Part shown: positions 51,851 through 60,899 of the stretch, in pieces
Layout of the letters: the number at the start of each line of letters is the position of its first letter
Position numbering within the stretch: the stretch's first letter is position 1
Origin: Butyricicoccus pullicaecorum
Lineage (GTDB): Bacteria; Bacillota; Clostridia; Oscillospirales; Butyricicoccaceae
Direction: 5' to 3'
DNA: 64,000 bases
Assembly: GCA_018366195.1 (NCBI GenBank)
Contig: JAGZIN010000010.1
Location: forward strand, 9,185-73,184
Translations under genes and position numbers: made by a program
Notes under the pieces: model-generated
The model's input: only the letters and a program-made list of their open reading frames with translations
Databases searched by the model: none
What the model was told of the DNA's origin: nothing

Positions 51851-52360
51851 ATGGAATTACAAAAAGTAGAGGTACGTTCGCTGGAGTTCAATCCGTTTGT
51901 AAAGATTCAGGAGCAATGGGCACTTTTGGGTGCCGGAACGATGGACAGCTTCAATATGATGACTGTTAATTGGGGCGGACTGGGTGTGATATGGTTCAAA
52001 GATGTGTGCACCGTTTATGTGCGTGAGAGCCGCTATACCAAAGAATTTATGGATAAAAATGAGCTGTTCACTTTAACCTTTTTGAAGGCTGGACATGAGG
52101 ACGCATTGAAGCTGTGCGGTGCAAAGTCCGGACGGGATATCGACAAGATGAAGGCATCTGGATTGACCCCGCTCCCGCTCGACGGAACCGTTGGATTTGC
52201 GGAAGCAGAACTGACCTTGGTTTGTCGAAAGCTGTATTGCGGAGAGCTGTCTCGGGAAAACTTTCTGTATGAGGAAACGCTGCAAAAAGCGTATCCAGAC
52301 GGAGATTATCACACCATGTACATCGGTGAAATTGTGGCAGCATACACGGCGAAAGCATGA
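51851..52360 (+). CDS. Flavin reductase-like FMN-binding protein
   Basis: 169 aa. The split-barrel flavin reductase fold: MDSFNMMTVNWGGLGVIW near residue 32, VCTVYVRESRYTKEF near 53, and FTLTFL. Such proteins (flavoredoxin type) bind FMN and pass electrons to small acceptors. The start is the ATG at 51851 after GGGAGG, 37 nt after ftsK with no terminator between. The substrate is unknown. Confidence 0.85.
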   Translation: MELQKVEVRSLEFNPFVKIQEQWALLGAGTMDSFNMMTVNWGGLGVIWFKDVCTVYVRESRYTKEFMDKNELFTLTFLKAGHEDALKLCGAKSGRDIDKMKASGLTPLPLDGTVGFAEAELTLVCRKLYCGELSRENFLYEETLQKAYPDGDYHTMYIGEIVAAYTAKA

Positions 52361-52389
52361 AGCCGTGCAGGAAAGCCATTCTGCATATA

Positions 52390-52419
52390 AAAAAATGCCG
52401 CCTGCGGGCGGCATTTTTT
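52390..52419. terminator. Bidirectional terminator, flavin reductase / SLH gene
   Basis: A 13-bp perfect stem aaaaaatgccgcc/ggcggcatttttt with loop tgcg, between converging genes. Confidence 0.88.
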
Positions 52420-52470
52420 GTGATACGATGCAATATTTGATAGTTGCATCTATGATGTGAAATAGAGGGC

Positions 52471-55400
52471 TTAGTGGAAGGTATTCACAAATCGAGAGAA
52501 GATTGCGGCAACCTGCGCACGGGTCGCGCTGCCATTGGGGGTCAGCGTGGTTGCGCTGGTTCCAACAATCAGGTTCTTGGCATTGGCCCAGCTTAGGGCG
52601 TCAGAAGACCAGGAGTTGACCTGTTCGAAATCGCTGAACTTGTCCAAAACTGCTTGGTCTTTGATGTTGTAACCCTTGTACTGGGCATAGCGGTACAAAA
52701 TAGTCGCCATCTGTTCTCGGGTGATGTTGTCATTGGGACCAAACCGCCCGTCATGGTAGCCGCTGACGATGCCATGGTAGGTTGCCCAATAGACCGCGTC
52801 GCTGTACCAGTTCTCAAGTGTCACATCGCGGAAGGGGTAACCCAGATTCGCCTCTGGCAGATTGGGACTGCCTGCCAGTCGGTACAGCACGGTCACCAGC
52901 ATTCCGCGGGTCATGGAGTGTTCGGGTGAAAAATGGGTATCTGAGGTGCCGTAGAACAGGTCACGGGCAGTAACGAAGTCCACATGCGCCGTCGCCCAGT
53001 GATTCACCCCATGGACGTCCAGAAAGTACCGGCTGCGGTCAACGATTTTTATCACAGCACTGCCGTCGAGGGGGAAAATTACGCTATTATCCGTGACGAT
53101 GGACTGCTGCAATGGAACTTCCTCACCGTTCGGCTTCACCACGATGACCACAGTGCCGGTGGTGGGCTTCTTGACCGGAATTTCTATCTGTATCGAGCCA
53201 CTGCCCTCGGGAAGTTCAATCTCAATGTTGGGAGCCTTTTCGCCCTCGGGTGTCACGGGAACGATTACCGGCAGCTTTACCGGCTCGTCGTCCTTCTGTG
53301 CCTGCTCCGCATCCTTGTCGGACACATGACCCTCCACTTCAGTGACATTGCCGTTCTTGTCGGTGGTCACGGTGCCGGTGGTGCCGTTGGGGGTCTTGTC
53401 GGTGGTTGTGGTGGAGCCGTCAGGATGTTTGGTTATCTCGGATTCGGTGGTGTCATCGGGCTTTGTAACGGTGGAGCCGCCAGAGTTGCCGCCGCCACCG
53501 CCGCTGTTTTTCTTCACCGCTGTCAGCGTAATCACTGACTCGGCATAATAATATTCCTCATCTGCGTGCTTAAGCGCTTTGATTTGGAACTCCCCTGTAC
53601 CTGTTATCATCACGTTGCCGTTTGTGTCCACTGTGACAGGACCGCTGACAACGGACCATGCGACTGCGCCGTTCCCAGAGCCGCCGGAGGTTTGCAGCGT
53701 AAAGCTGTTTCCCTGATAGATTTTATCCGGTGCGCCGGTAATGGAAAGAGGCACCTGAGCTGCCTTCTCTACAATCAGTCTATTTGTTTCGGCTGTTTTT
53801 CCGCCATAGCTGATTGTAACAGTCTTTCCATTCTGACCTGCAACCGTCAATTCCGTTCCGTGAGCAGGGCTGGCGGTCAGCTTGCCGCTGTCCCATGTGA
53901 TGGTTTCTGTTGTTTGGGTATTGTAGGATACCTGTACGGACAGACCGTTCAAATCCAGTTTATCTCCTCTGGTATAGGACAGCTTGGGCTGCTGGATAAT
54001 CTCAATCTTGTCCACAGACTTTTCAGAAATGGTAAGGGCAGCTGTACCGCTTTGTGGTTGCAGCACCATGCTGCCGCCATATTCGGCGGTAATGATATTT
54101 TCGCCGATGACAAAGCCTTTCTCGCTTGAAATTTCTACATTTACATTATCGAGAGTTGCCGTATCACCCTGAATCGCCTGCTTACCAAGCGATTTTTTCT
54201 GATCACCTGTGCCAACGAAAAATTCCACATGGTTTTCTTCCGCGGCACGGGTAAACGTGTTTGTTGCTTTGGAGATGTCGGCAGTCATCGTAATCGTTGT
54301 GGGAACATTGGGGTCGTAAATTATACTCGACGGAGTGACAGTGACAGAAACCGCCGACGCCTTTCGCAGACGGTTCTCAATTGTAGTATGGTCTACTGTA
54401 CCAGAACCCGTAAGCTCTCCCGTGCCATCCAACGTTCCCTTTTGTGCCGTGCTCGTGCCTTGGATTGTGCCGTCATTGGTGAGGGTCGTGTTACAGGTGA
54501 GGGTTACATTTTCGTCCACAGTCAGCGTGACATTGCTTGGTATGGTCAGTGTTTTGCCCGCTGGAATTTCCAGATTCTTGCGAAGCGTAAAGGCACTTCC
54601 GTAAACTTTGCCTTGCGCGCTGTCATCAAAAATCATGCCGCTCCAGTTGTCTTGGCTGCTTTTGTCACTGATACCTCCGGTAGAAATAATCAGGGCTTGA
54701 CCGTTCGTTCCGGTTGAAAAGGTACTGCCTTGACTGTTCGTTCCATCGCCGATGCCGACGATACCTGTTCCGCCGGTTGCGGTGACGCTGCCGCCGCTGA
54801 TGGTGACGCTGCCACCCGAACCTTGATTGCCGCTGCCGATTCCGGCTGCATCTGTTCCGCCGGTTGCGGTGACGCTGCCGCCGTTGATGGTAACTGTGCC
54901 AGCCGAACGGCTATATCCACCACCGATTCCGGCTGCATTTGTTCCGCCGGCTGCGGTGACGCTGCCACCGTTGATGGTAATGCTGCCTGCGTCTGTCCAT
55001 GGTTTTGGAGGAATGGTAATCTGAGTTGGCGTGCTTGCAGAGTTCGTTCTCTTTTCTCCGTTATCAGTTTCGGCTACGAGATACGCATAGTAGTCTTTGC
55101 CACATTCTTGATCAGAAAGGTCTGCCGGAAGCGTAAGCGTTCCTGTGCTATCTTGCAATTTGCCGTTCAATGCTGCATAGCCAAGAACATTCGTGTTTTT
55201 GGTGTCAGCTGCATTGTATTGTTTGTCCAGAAACAGCACGGACACCTTTTTTGCATTGTCGTTGTTGGCTCCGCCTATGGTATACGGAATCGTAATGGTA
55301 TCCCCTACTCTTGTAATGTCTCCGCTTCCCTGTTGTATGGTCATCTGAGTATCCAAAAGCGTCAGCGTATACTCATTTCCGGTGTCAGTGTCTGCGTTGG

Positions 55401-56796
55401 TATTTGGAAGCTGAGATGCGAAGAGAACAGATGACAGATTTACATTGAAAGCGGGACTATACGCCCCGTTCTCAGCATTGAGGTGCAGTATATTGAATTG
55501 GTAACCGAAGGGTCCTTTTTTATTGCAGTGAATCCAGACCTTCAAGGTCTCTTTTTTTGGATCCACAGCATCTGGAGCATTTGGATCAAAGTAACCATTT
55601 AGATCATGAGAAGGAGTCCGTGTCCAATAGGAGTTAATATCGGGTGTATTGTCGTTGTCAAACCTCAATTTCTTTTGGCTACTAGTAATTTTATTATACA
55701 TACCGTCTGGATTGCGATACCCATACGTTGTATTTCGCAATTCCAGTATATCAAGGGGAAAGATTTTTTCACCCGTAAGTGGGATAAATTCTGGTTTTGG
55801 TAAAAAACCAGTGCCCACTGATGGAGAAGAAGACATGGAATCTCCATCTGAAGCACTCGCCTTGCTCTTATGGCTTGCTATTATGGCAGACTGCTCTTGC
55901 TTGGTAAAACTATTGTTGAAAAAGTCTCCATTCAGATATTGCTTTAAGTTGCTATCCTTCCAGTAAACACTGTCTGGTTTTGAAGCAAATTTGTTATTAT
56001 TCGGATTCTTCGTATCCACCAGAATATTGTCGCAGTCTAGGAGCATGGTTTTGTTATCTTTATTTTGGCTAAAATCGGTCGTTTCGTTGGCAAGCATTCT
56101 GTATTTGACTGGCTTACCTTCATGTGTACCAAAATACACATAGTTTCCCGTCCACTCACTTATGTCGTGTAATGGCTCAACTGGGTTCTGAATTTTTGAT
56201 GTTCCAAGCTCAATTACGGTTTTTCCGGTGGATGCTTTTGCCGCATCTTCCATATCTGCTGCATCGTTTCCATCAATTGCAGTGATATCGTCTCCGTGGA
56301 CGGCAATGCCGCTTGCACCTTGCGACTGTCCGCCACCGATTCCTGCGTTGCCTTCTTTTTGACTCTCCGCGGTCAGTGTGCCCATATCAACGCCTGTTGA
56401 TTGGGCGTAAAGGTGCAGGTGGTTGTCTTTTTTCACAAAAATACCGCCGTTCACGGTCAAATTTGCGTAATCCGCCAGAATCAGGTGAACATCACCACTG
56501 ACAGTTACCTGACCGTTGATGGTCACATCACCATTGACGACATACCAGCCGTTCGACCATGTGGTCGTGTTGCTTTGAATTTCAGTGGCATTCGCTGCCG
56601 TTTGTGGTGTGCCGGTTTCGTCCAGATAAGGCACACCTGTTGCCATTAGGGTTTGCACCAAAGGCTGTGTAGCTGCTGACTCCACAAATGGGAGTGATGT
56701 TACATACTCCAGAGCGATGGCTCCACTGGGCGGCGTGGCGGTCAACAGGGACGCCATCACGGCGGCAGACAGTCGCGTCCAAATCTGTTTTCGCAT
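52471..56796 (-). CDS. Large SLH-domain surface protein
   Basis: 1441 aa, secreted. The start is the ATG at 56796, 8 nt after AGGAGG. A signal peptide covers residues 1-29 (SAAVMASLLTATPPSGAIA). A beta-rich region follows with VVNGDVTINGQVTVSG and GIGGG turns, then a region resembling DUF6273 near 220-350 (YVYFGTHEGKPVKYRML). Next come three 29-residue repeats (TINGGSVTATGGTDAAGIGSG type) and Ig-like domains near 880-1070. A Gly/Ser/Thr-rich linker leads to three SLH domains in the last 180 residues (HWATAHVDFVTARDLFYG, WYSDAVYWATYHGIVSGY, WSSDALSWANAKNLIVG). The SLH set binds pyruvylated wall polymers. Adhesion or surface coat is a likely role; no enzyme signature is seen. Confidence 0.85.
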   Translation of the reverse strand: MRKQIWTRLSAAVMASLLTATPPSGAIALEYVTSLPFVESAATQPLVQTLMATGVPYLDETGTPQTAANATEIQSNTTTWSNGWYVVNGDVTINGQVTVSGDVHLILADYANLTVNGGIFVKKDNHLHLYAQSTGVDMGTLTAESQKEGNAGIGGGQSQGASGIAVHGDDITAIDGNDAADMEDAAKASTGKTVIELGTSKIQNPVEPLHDISEWTGNYVYFGTHEGKPVKYRMLANETTDFSQNKDNKTMLLDCDNILVDTKNPNNNKFASKPDSVYWKDSNLKQYLNGDFFNNSFTKQEQSAIIASHKSKASASDGDSMSSSPSVGTGFLPKPEFIPLTGEKIFPLDILELRNTTYGYRNPDGMYNKITSSQKKLRFDNDNTPDINSYWTRTPSHDLNGYFDPNAPDAVDPKKETLKVWIHCNKKGPFGYQFNILHLNAENGAYSPAFNVNLSSVLFASQLPNTNADTDTGNEYTLTLLDTQMTIQQGSGDITRVGDTITIPYTIGGANNDNAKKVSVLFLDKQYNAADTKNTNVLGYAALNGKLQDSTGTLTLPADLSDQECGKDYYAYLVAETDNGEKRTNSASTPTQITIPPKPWTDAGSITINGGSVTAAGGTNAAGIGGGYSRSAGTVTINGGSVTATGGTDAAGIGSGNQGSGGSVTISGGSVTATGGTGIVGIGDGTNSQGSTFSTGTNGQALIISTGGISDKSSQDNWSGMIFDDSAQGKVYGSAFTLRKNLEIPAGKTLTIPSNVTLTVDENVTLTCNTTLTNDGTIQGTSTAQKGTLDGTGELTGSGTVDHTTIENRLRKASAVSVTVTPSSIIYDPNVPTTITMTADISKATNTFTRAAEENHVEFFVGTGDQKKSLGKQAIQGDTATLDNVNVEISSEKGFVIGENIITAEYGGSMVLQPQSGTAALTISEKSVDKIEIIQQPKLSYTRGDKLDLNGLSVQVSYNTQTTETITWDSGKLTASPAHGTELTVAGQNGKTVTISYGGKTAETNRLIVEKAAQVPLSITGAPDKIYQGNSFTLQTSGGSGNGAVAWSVVSGPVTVDTNGNVMITGTGEFQIKALKHADEEYYYAESVITLTAVKKNSGGGGGNSGGSTVTKPDDTTESEITKHPDGSTTTTDKTPNGTTGTVTTDKNGNVTEVEGHVSDKDAEQAQKDDEPVKLPVIVPVTPEGEKAPNIEIELPEGSGSIQIEIPVKKPTTGTVVIVVKPNGEEVPLQQSIVTDNSVIFPLDGSAVIKIVDRSRYFLDVHGVNHWATAHVDFVTARDLFYGTSDTHFSPEHSMTRGMLVTVLYRLAGSPNLPEANLGYPFRDVTLENWYSDAVYWATYHGIVSGYHDGRFGPNDNITREQMATILYRYAQYKGYNIKDQAVLDKFSDFEQVNSWSSDALSWANAKNLIVGTSATTLTPNGSATRAQVAAIFSRFVNTFH
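54720..54985 (-). repeat. Tandem 87-bp repeats inside the SLH gene
   Basis: GTTCCGCCGG recurs at 54767, 54854 and 54941, exactly 87 bp apart, within near-identical flanks. It encodes three 29-residue units starting (V/I)TI(N/S)GGSVTA(T/A)GG. The array could expand or contract by recombination. Confidence 0.85.
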
Positions 56797-57113
56797 ATTA
56801 GATTCCTCCTGAATCGTCATTGTTCGCAGATATCCACGGGACAGGGGGAATTCCCACTGTCTGAATGGCTAGAAACATATGGTTAAAGTATGTTTTTTCA
56901 TGATATTTCATTTTATTATACATCGTTATAGGATCAAAATGGAAGTGTCGTTTACTCCGAAAATCTGCATTTCACGAAGTGGTGGGAGAAAGACCTGACG
57001 GAATCAACTGCTTTCCGGTTGGGAGAATCCAAGGGGGAGTCTTGCATTTTTTTATGAACCAAATATGGAGTTCTCTGCTCTTACTTCATAGGGAAATGAT
57101 AGGAGGTGATCTG
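56797..57113. other. Intergenic region between the SLH gene and vanZ
   Basis: 317 nt. On the minus strand TATAAT (56925-56930) may be the -10 of the SLH gene, without a good -35. The right part holds copy 1 of the 51-53 bp repeat (57001-57053) and the AGGAGGTGAT binding site of vanZ. No gene is supported. Confidence 0.5.
57001..57053 (+). repeat. Direct repeat copy 1, upstream of vanZ
   Basis: 53 nt beginning GAATCAACTGCTTTCCGG and ending CTTGCATTTTTTT. It matches the copy at 57728-57778 in all but about three positions. It ends 60 nt before the vanZ start codon. Confidence 0.85.
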
Positions 57114-57623
57114 ATGAAGCAAAGAGCAGCAGATTGGAAATCGATGACGATTTTTTTGTTCTGTATATATTTTGCGGTACTTACATGGATTATTGTATTC
57201 AAAATGGCACTGCCCGGAGAGTCACTCCCGCATTTTCGTTCGGTCAACTGGATTCCGTTCGGAGATTCTATGATAATCAATGACCGGATTTCCTATGAAG
57301 AAATCATTCAAAATATTTTAGCTTTTGTACCTTTTGGAATTTATCTATCCATGCTGTTTCCGGAGCGTTCCTTGATTTATAAGCTATTGCCTGCCTCTGT
57401 GTGCAGCCTTGGATATGAGATTTTACAATTTGTTTGTGCCATCGGTGCATCAGACATAACGGACTGGCTCGGAAATAGCTTTGGTGCTTTGATTGGAATG
57501 GGTGTATATACGGTGTTTTATCACGTATTTGGCAAGTATACCAATCGGATTTTTAATATTTGTGCGGCGATTGCGACAATGGGTATGAGTTTGCTGATTG
57601 TCATATTGATTGTGTCCAATTAA
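57114..57623 (+). CDS. VanZ family membrane protein
   Basis: 169 aa, four or five membrane helices. The family pattern is present: VNWIPFGDS near residue 43, EEIIQNILAFVPFGIYLSMLFP near 60, YEILQFVCAIGASDITDWLGNSFGALIG near 100. VanZ is linked to low-level teicoplanin resistance in enterococci, but most members have no known role. The start is the ATG at 57114, 7 nt after AGGAGG. No van resistance genes are nearby, so it should not be read as glycopeptide resistance. Confidence 0.88.
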   Translation: MKQRAADWKSMTIFLFCIYFAVLTWIIVFKMALPGESLPHFRSVNWIPFGDSMIINDRISYEEIIQNILAFVPFGIYLSMLFPERSLIYKLLPASVCSLGYEILQFVCAIGASDITDWLGNSFGALIGMGVYTVFYHVFGKYTNRIFNICAAIATMGMSLLIVILIVSN

Positions 57624-57652
57624 CAGCTGGATCGAACAATTCGGAAAAAATG

Positions 57653-57682
57653 GCAGAGGACTTGTGAGTTCTCTGCTTTTTC
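57653..57682 (+). terminator. Terminator after vanZ
   Basis: A 9-bp stem gcagaggac/gttctctgc (one wobble pair), 6-nt loop, followed by five T. Confidence 0.8.
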
Positions 57683-57727
57683 TTTACAAATGCGGGAATT
57701 GTAAAATATTTGCATCTGAAAAACAGA

Positions 57728-57778
57728 GAATCAACTGCTTTCCGGCTGGGAGAATCCATGGGGAGTCTTGCATTTTTT
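57728..57778 (+). repeat. Direct repeat copy 2, upstream of the HAD phosphatase
   Basis: 51 nt nearly identical to the copy at 57001-57053. It also ends 60 nt before a start codon (57839). It lies after the vanZ terminator, so it is probably in the leader of the HAD gene. Confidence 0.85.
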
Positions 57779-57838
57779 CGGGAAATGTTTTATTCTATTT
57801 TTAATTCAAAATGCAGAATAAAGGGTGGGAAAAACATA

Positions 57839-58660
57839 ATGAAATATGATTTGATTGCACTGGATTTGGACGGTACAACGCTCAATCCACAAAATACAGT
57901 AAATCCTGCGGTCAAGCAGGCGGCGGCGTGGGCACGGGCGCAAGGGGTGCGTATTGTGATTTCGACAGGACGCATTGCCAGTGAAGCGGCAGAATTTGCG
58001 GAAATGCTGGGCACGAGTGATGATTTGGTGTGCGCAGGAGGTGCAACCATATATTCACTGGCACAGCATGCCTATACAATGCGCATCTCCCTTCCGTGGG
58101 ACTCAGCCGTCCGTGCCGCGGCGGTCGTGGAACGGATTGGTATGGTATCCATGGTGTACTCTGGAGAACGTATATTGATTACGCCATACGATGAAATGTG
58201 TTTTTCACGATATAAAACAAATGAGGGATTCCATAGCAATAAAAAGGTGGTACCCTCTGTTGCAGAATATATTGCAAATACACATTTGTCGGTAGACAAG
58301 ATGTTTTGTCGCTCAACAGATCCGTTTATGCTGAAAAATGCGCGTGAACAGATTGAGAAGATTTCAGGAGTACGGGTCATGAGCTCTGCTGAAGATAATA
58401 TTGAAGTGATTTCTCCGGAGGCGGATAAAGGTCGTGCACTGGAAAACTTATGTAAGCAATATGGCATTTCGCTGGAGCGATGTATTGCAATAGGGGATAG
58501 TGAAAATGATTTGGAAATGCTGCGAGCGGTTGGGATGCCGGTTGCCATGGGAAATGCAAACGATGCGGTTAAGGCAGTTTCTCAATATATCACTGCGACG
58601 AATGTAGAAGATGGCGTTGCAAAGGCGATTTATCACCTTCTGGAAAAAGAGGTATCATAA
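57839..58660 (+). CDS. Cof-type HAD-IIB phosphatase
   Basis: 273 aa. HAD motif I is LDLDGTTLN near residue 8 with the nucleophile aspartate. Motif II is ISTGR near 41, motif III lysine is in the EVISPEADKGRAL region near 191, and motif IV is GDSENDLEML near 220. The type IIB cap lies between motifs II and III. It probably hydrolyses sugar phosphates or similar metabolites; the substrate is unknown. The start is the ATG at 57839 with AAAGGG upstream. Confidence 0.92.
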   Translation: MKYDLIALDLDGTTLNPQNTVNPAVKQAAAWARAQGVRIVISTGRIASEAAEFAEMLGTSDDLVCAGGATIYSLAQHAYTMRISLPWDSAVRAAAVVERIGMVSMVYSGERILITPYDEMCFSRYKTNEGFHSNKKVVPSVAEYIANTHLSVDKMFCRSTDPFMLKNAREQIEKISGVRVMSSAEDNIEVISPEADKGRALENLCKQYGISLERCIAIGDSENDLEMLRAVGMPVAMGNANDAVKAVSQYITATNVEDGVAKAIYHLLEKEVS

Positions 58661-58666
58661 AAAATT

Positions 58667-58879
58667 ATGCACAGAATAGATAAAAAAGAAATTCTTGCAG
58701 TTTTACGGGAAGGAAATGTACTGAAGAATATAGATTATGGTCCTTTGGTTATGGCAGTATTGAATGGAAGAAAAAAGATGCTTGTGACAGTGATCCGAAA
58801 AGGGAATCATATTCAGGTATCTACCGGAAAAATGATAAGACATAAAATTCGAATATCGATAGATGAAATTGAGCAATGA
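58667..58879 (+). CDS. Small basic protein of unknown function
   Basis: 70 aa (MHRIDKKEILAVLREGNVLKN, GRKKMLVTVIRKGNHI). It has no recognised family and no signal or membrane segment. It starts 6 nt after the HAD stop. The nearest binding site (AGAGGT) is rather far, about 13 nt, so an unusual spacing or read-on translation would be needed. Codon use looks coding but is AT-rich. Confidence 0.5.
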   Translation: MHRIDKKEILAVLREGNVLKNIDYGPLVMAVLNGRKKMLVTVIRKGNHIQVSTGKMIRHKIRISIDEIEQ

Positions 58880-59053
58880 TCTAAAAAGCAACTAAAAAAT
58901 GTATCACCATGATACAGCGTTTCGTAAAGCAGGCAGCATGCTCTGTTGGCGTACAAGATGGAGAAAAAATTTTTGAATTTTTCACGAAAAATTCAAAAAC
59001 TTACGATATAATCAGGTATACTATATACGTATCATCTGGAAGGAGACGGGCAA

Positions 59054-59737
59054 ATGGCTTTGATTCTCATTGCTGACGACGAAGCACGGATTCGTCGTCT
59101 GGTATCGGATTTTTTGCGCCGAGATGGACATACCATATTAGAGGCAGAAGATGGCGCACAGGCATTGGAGCTGATTGAGACGCACCGAGCAGAGTTGGGG
59201 CTGGTCATTTTAGATGTGATGATGCCTCGTATGGACGGGTTTGGCGTGCTGGCTGCCATTCGAGCGTCTGACCAGGGAACACCGCTGCCGGTTATGATGC
59301 TCACGGCGCGGACAGAGGATACCGATGAGCTGCATGGACTGGAAGCGGGTGCAGATGATTATGTTGCAAAGCCATTTTCTCCTATGGTACTTGCAGCACG
59401 TGTCAAAACGCTCCTCAAACGCACAGGTACAACCGAAGAAGCAGCAGATACCTTTGGCGCGCTCACCGTAGATGAACGCAGCCGAGAGGTTACGGTCAAT
59501 GGACAATCTGTCGATTTGACCCCAAAAGAGTATGAATTGTTGGTCTATTTCAAAAATAATCCGCGCATTGCACTGTCACGTGAAGCGATTTTGAATGCAG
59601 TTTGGGGATATGACTATTTTGGCGACCTGCGCACCGTAGATACACATATCAAGAAACTGCGGGCGAAGCTCGGAACCTGCGGAACCATGATTGGTACCGT
59701 CCGCGGATATGGATATCGGTTTGAAACTGGAAAATAA
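59054..59737 (+). CDS. OmpR-family response regulator
   Basis: 227 aa. The receiver domain covers residues 1-118: acidic pocket ADDEARIRR near 8, phosphoacceptor Asp in LVILDVMMPRMDG near 54, Thr in MLTART near 84 and Lys in AKPFSP near 106. The C-terminal winged helix has DLTPKEYELLVYFKNN and VDTHIKKLRAKLG. It is probably partnered with the histidine kinase at 60900, although two YbjN-like genes intervene. It has its own -10 TATAAT at 59007-59012. Confidence 0.93.
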   Translation: MALILIADDEARIRRLVSDFLRRDGHTILEAEDGAQALELIETHRAELGLVILDVMMPRMDGFGVLAAIRASDQGTPLPVMMLTARTEDTDELHGLEAGADDYVAKPFSPMVLAARVKTLLKRTGTTEEAADTFGALTVDERSREVTVNGQSVDLTPKEYELLVYFKNNPRIALSREAILNAVWGYDYFGDLRTVDTHIKKLRAKLGTCGTMIGTVRGYGYRFETGK

Positions 59738-59812
59738 ACCATCATGCAATGAGTTTACTTTTTTCGTATGTTGTGGTATGATTCTAATATATCTCAGATT
59801 GAGGTGATAGAT

Positions 59813-60271
59813 ATGCTGTCACGGAAACGCTTAGAAGCTTATTTACAAGGGGAACAGTTGGAATATCACTTAGATGAGGACGATGCCGATCGGATTGTGG
59901 TTGTGTTCCAAACCAAACAGCTGTCTAATGTATCACTGGATATCACAATCTTGAATCACCGCACGGTACTATTCCTTTCTCGTATGCCAATCAGTATCCC
60001 TTCGCAATACCGCATGGCGGTCTGTGAATTCATTACGCGGGTCAACTATGGTGTGGTACTTGGCGGATTTGAGCTCGATCTCGATGAGGGAGATCTCAAT
60101 TACAAAATCGTTGGCACGGTCGGCCGTGAAAACGAAATGGATCAGGAAGCATTCTGCCGGTTGCTTTATTTGGGCAACAGCATGCTTGATAAATATACAC
60201 CTGGCATCTTGTCCATTCTCTATGGCGGAAAGAATGCAAAACAGGCGTATCAACTTATTACGAAATCATAA
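59813..60271 (+). CDS. YbjN-like protein, first paralogue
   Basis: 152 aa. It has a YbjN-type fold similar to type III secretion chaperones: VSLDITILNHRTVLFLSRMPISI, then FITRVNYGVVLGGFELDLDEGDLNYK. The start is the ATG at 59813 after GAGGTGAT. Family function is unclear; bacterial relatives have been linked to stress and motility control. It is followed 22 nt later by a second copy, and both lie between a response regulator and a kinase. Confidence 0.75.
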   Translation: MLSRKRLEAYLQGEQLEYHLDEDDADRIVVVFQTKQLSNVSLDITILNHRTVLFLSRMPISIPSQYRMAVCEFITRVNYGVVLGGFELDLDEGDLNYKIVGTVGRENEMDQEAFCRLLYLGNSMLDKYTPGILSILYGGKNAKQAYQLITKS

Positions 60272-60293
60272 CAAAAAAGTGAGGGACAAAACA

Positions 60294-60761
60294 ATGGCTT
60301 TTGATCTGAAGCAAATCGCAAAATACTACAAGGAAGACATGGAACTGAACTTTGCCCTAGAGGAGGAAAACAATCGTATCCGTTTCTCGATGGATACCGA
60401 TGCAATGAAGGAAGTTCGTTTCATGGCATATAAGGAAAATCCGCAGACTATGCTGTTTTTGACCTATCTGCCGATGAAGGTCAATGAGGACAAGCGTGCG
60501 GAGGTTGCAGATTATCTGACCCGTGCAAATTATGGTCTGCATGTCGGCAACTTTGAGATGGATATGGAAGATGGCGAGGTTCGATACAAGACAACCGGTG
60601 TGACAGATGAAAAGACTGCACCGAGCCTTGATGTGATTCGCCGTCTGACCTATATTGGTTTCAGCATGTTTGATCGCTATATTCCAAGCCTGCTGTCCAT
60701 TGTATATGGTGAAAAGACTGCACAGGAAGCAATCGCAGAAGCAGAAAAGGATATGCAGTAA
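60294..60761 (+). CDS. YbjN-like protein, second paralogue
   Basis: 155 aa. It shares with the upstream gene the core LTYLPMKV..., YLTRANYGLHVGNFEMDMEDGEVRYK and a similar end (..SMFDRYIPSLLSIVYGEKTA). It is clearly an old tandem duplication, diverged well beyond recent copies. The start is the ATG at 60294 after GAGGGA. A terminator follows. Confidence 0.75.
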   Translation: MAFDLKQIAKYYKEDMELNFALEEENNRIRFSMDTDAMKEVRFMAYKENPQTMLFLTYLPMKVNEDKRAEVADYLTRANYGLHVGNFEMDMEDGEVRYKTTGVTDEKTAPSLDVIRRLTYIGFSMFDRYIPSLLSIVYGEKTAQEAIAEAEKDMQ

Positions 60762-60796
60762 GCAAATGAATTTCAGAGGTACACCTCTGGATTCTG

Positions 60797-60823
60797 GGGG
60801 ACGGTTCAGCCGTCCTCTTTTTT
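60797..60823 (+). terminator. Terminator after the YbjN pair
   Basis: An 8-bp stem ggggacgg/ccgtcctc (one wobble pair), 5-nt loop, followed by TTTTTT. It separates the YbjN genes from the kinase. Confidence 0.75.
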
Positions 60824-60899
60824 ATTGGAGCGATAGGCATGAGAACTCCCAATTCAACTGGTGGTTTTGCTTGATAAAAGTCACAAAATGGAGGACGGT

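Noticed and set aside
57114..57623. Glycopeptide resistance because of VanZ
   Set aside because: VanZ-fold proteins are widespread, and no vanHAX, vanRS or vanY gene is in the window.
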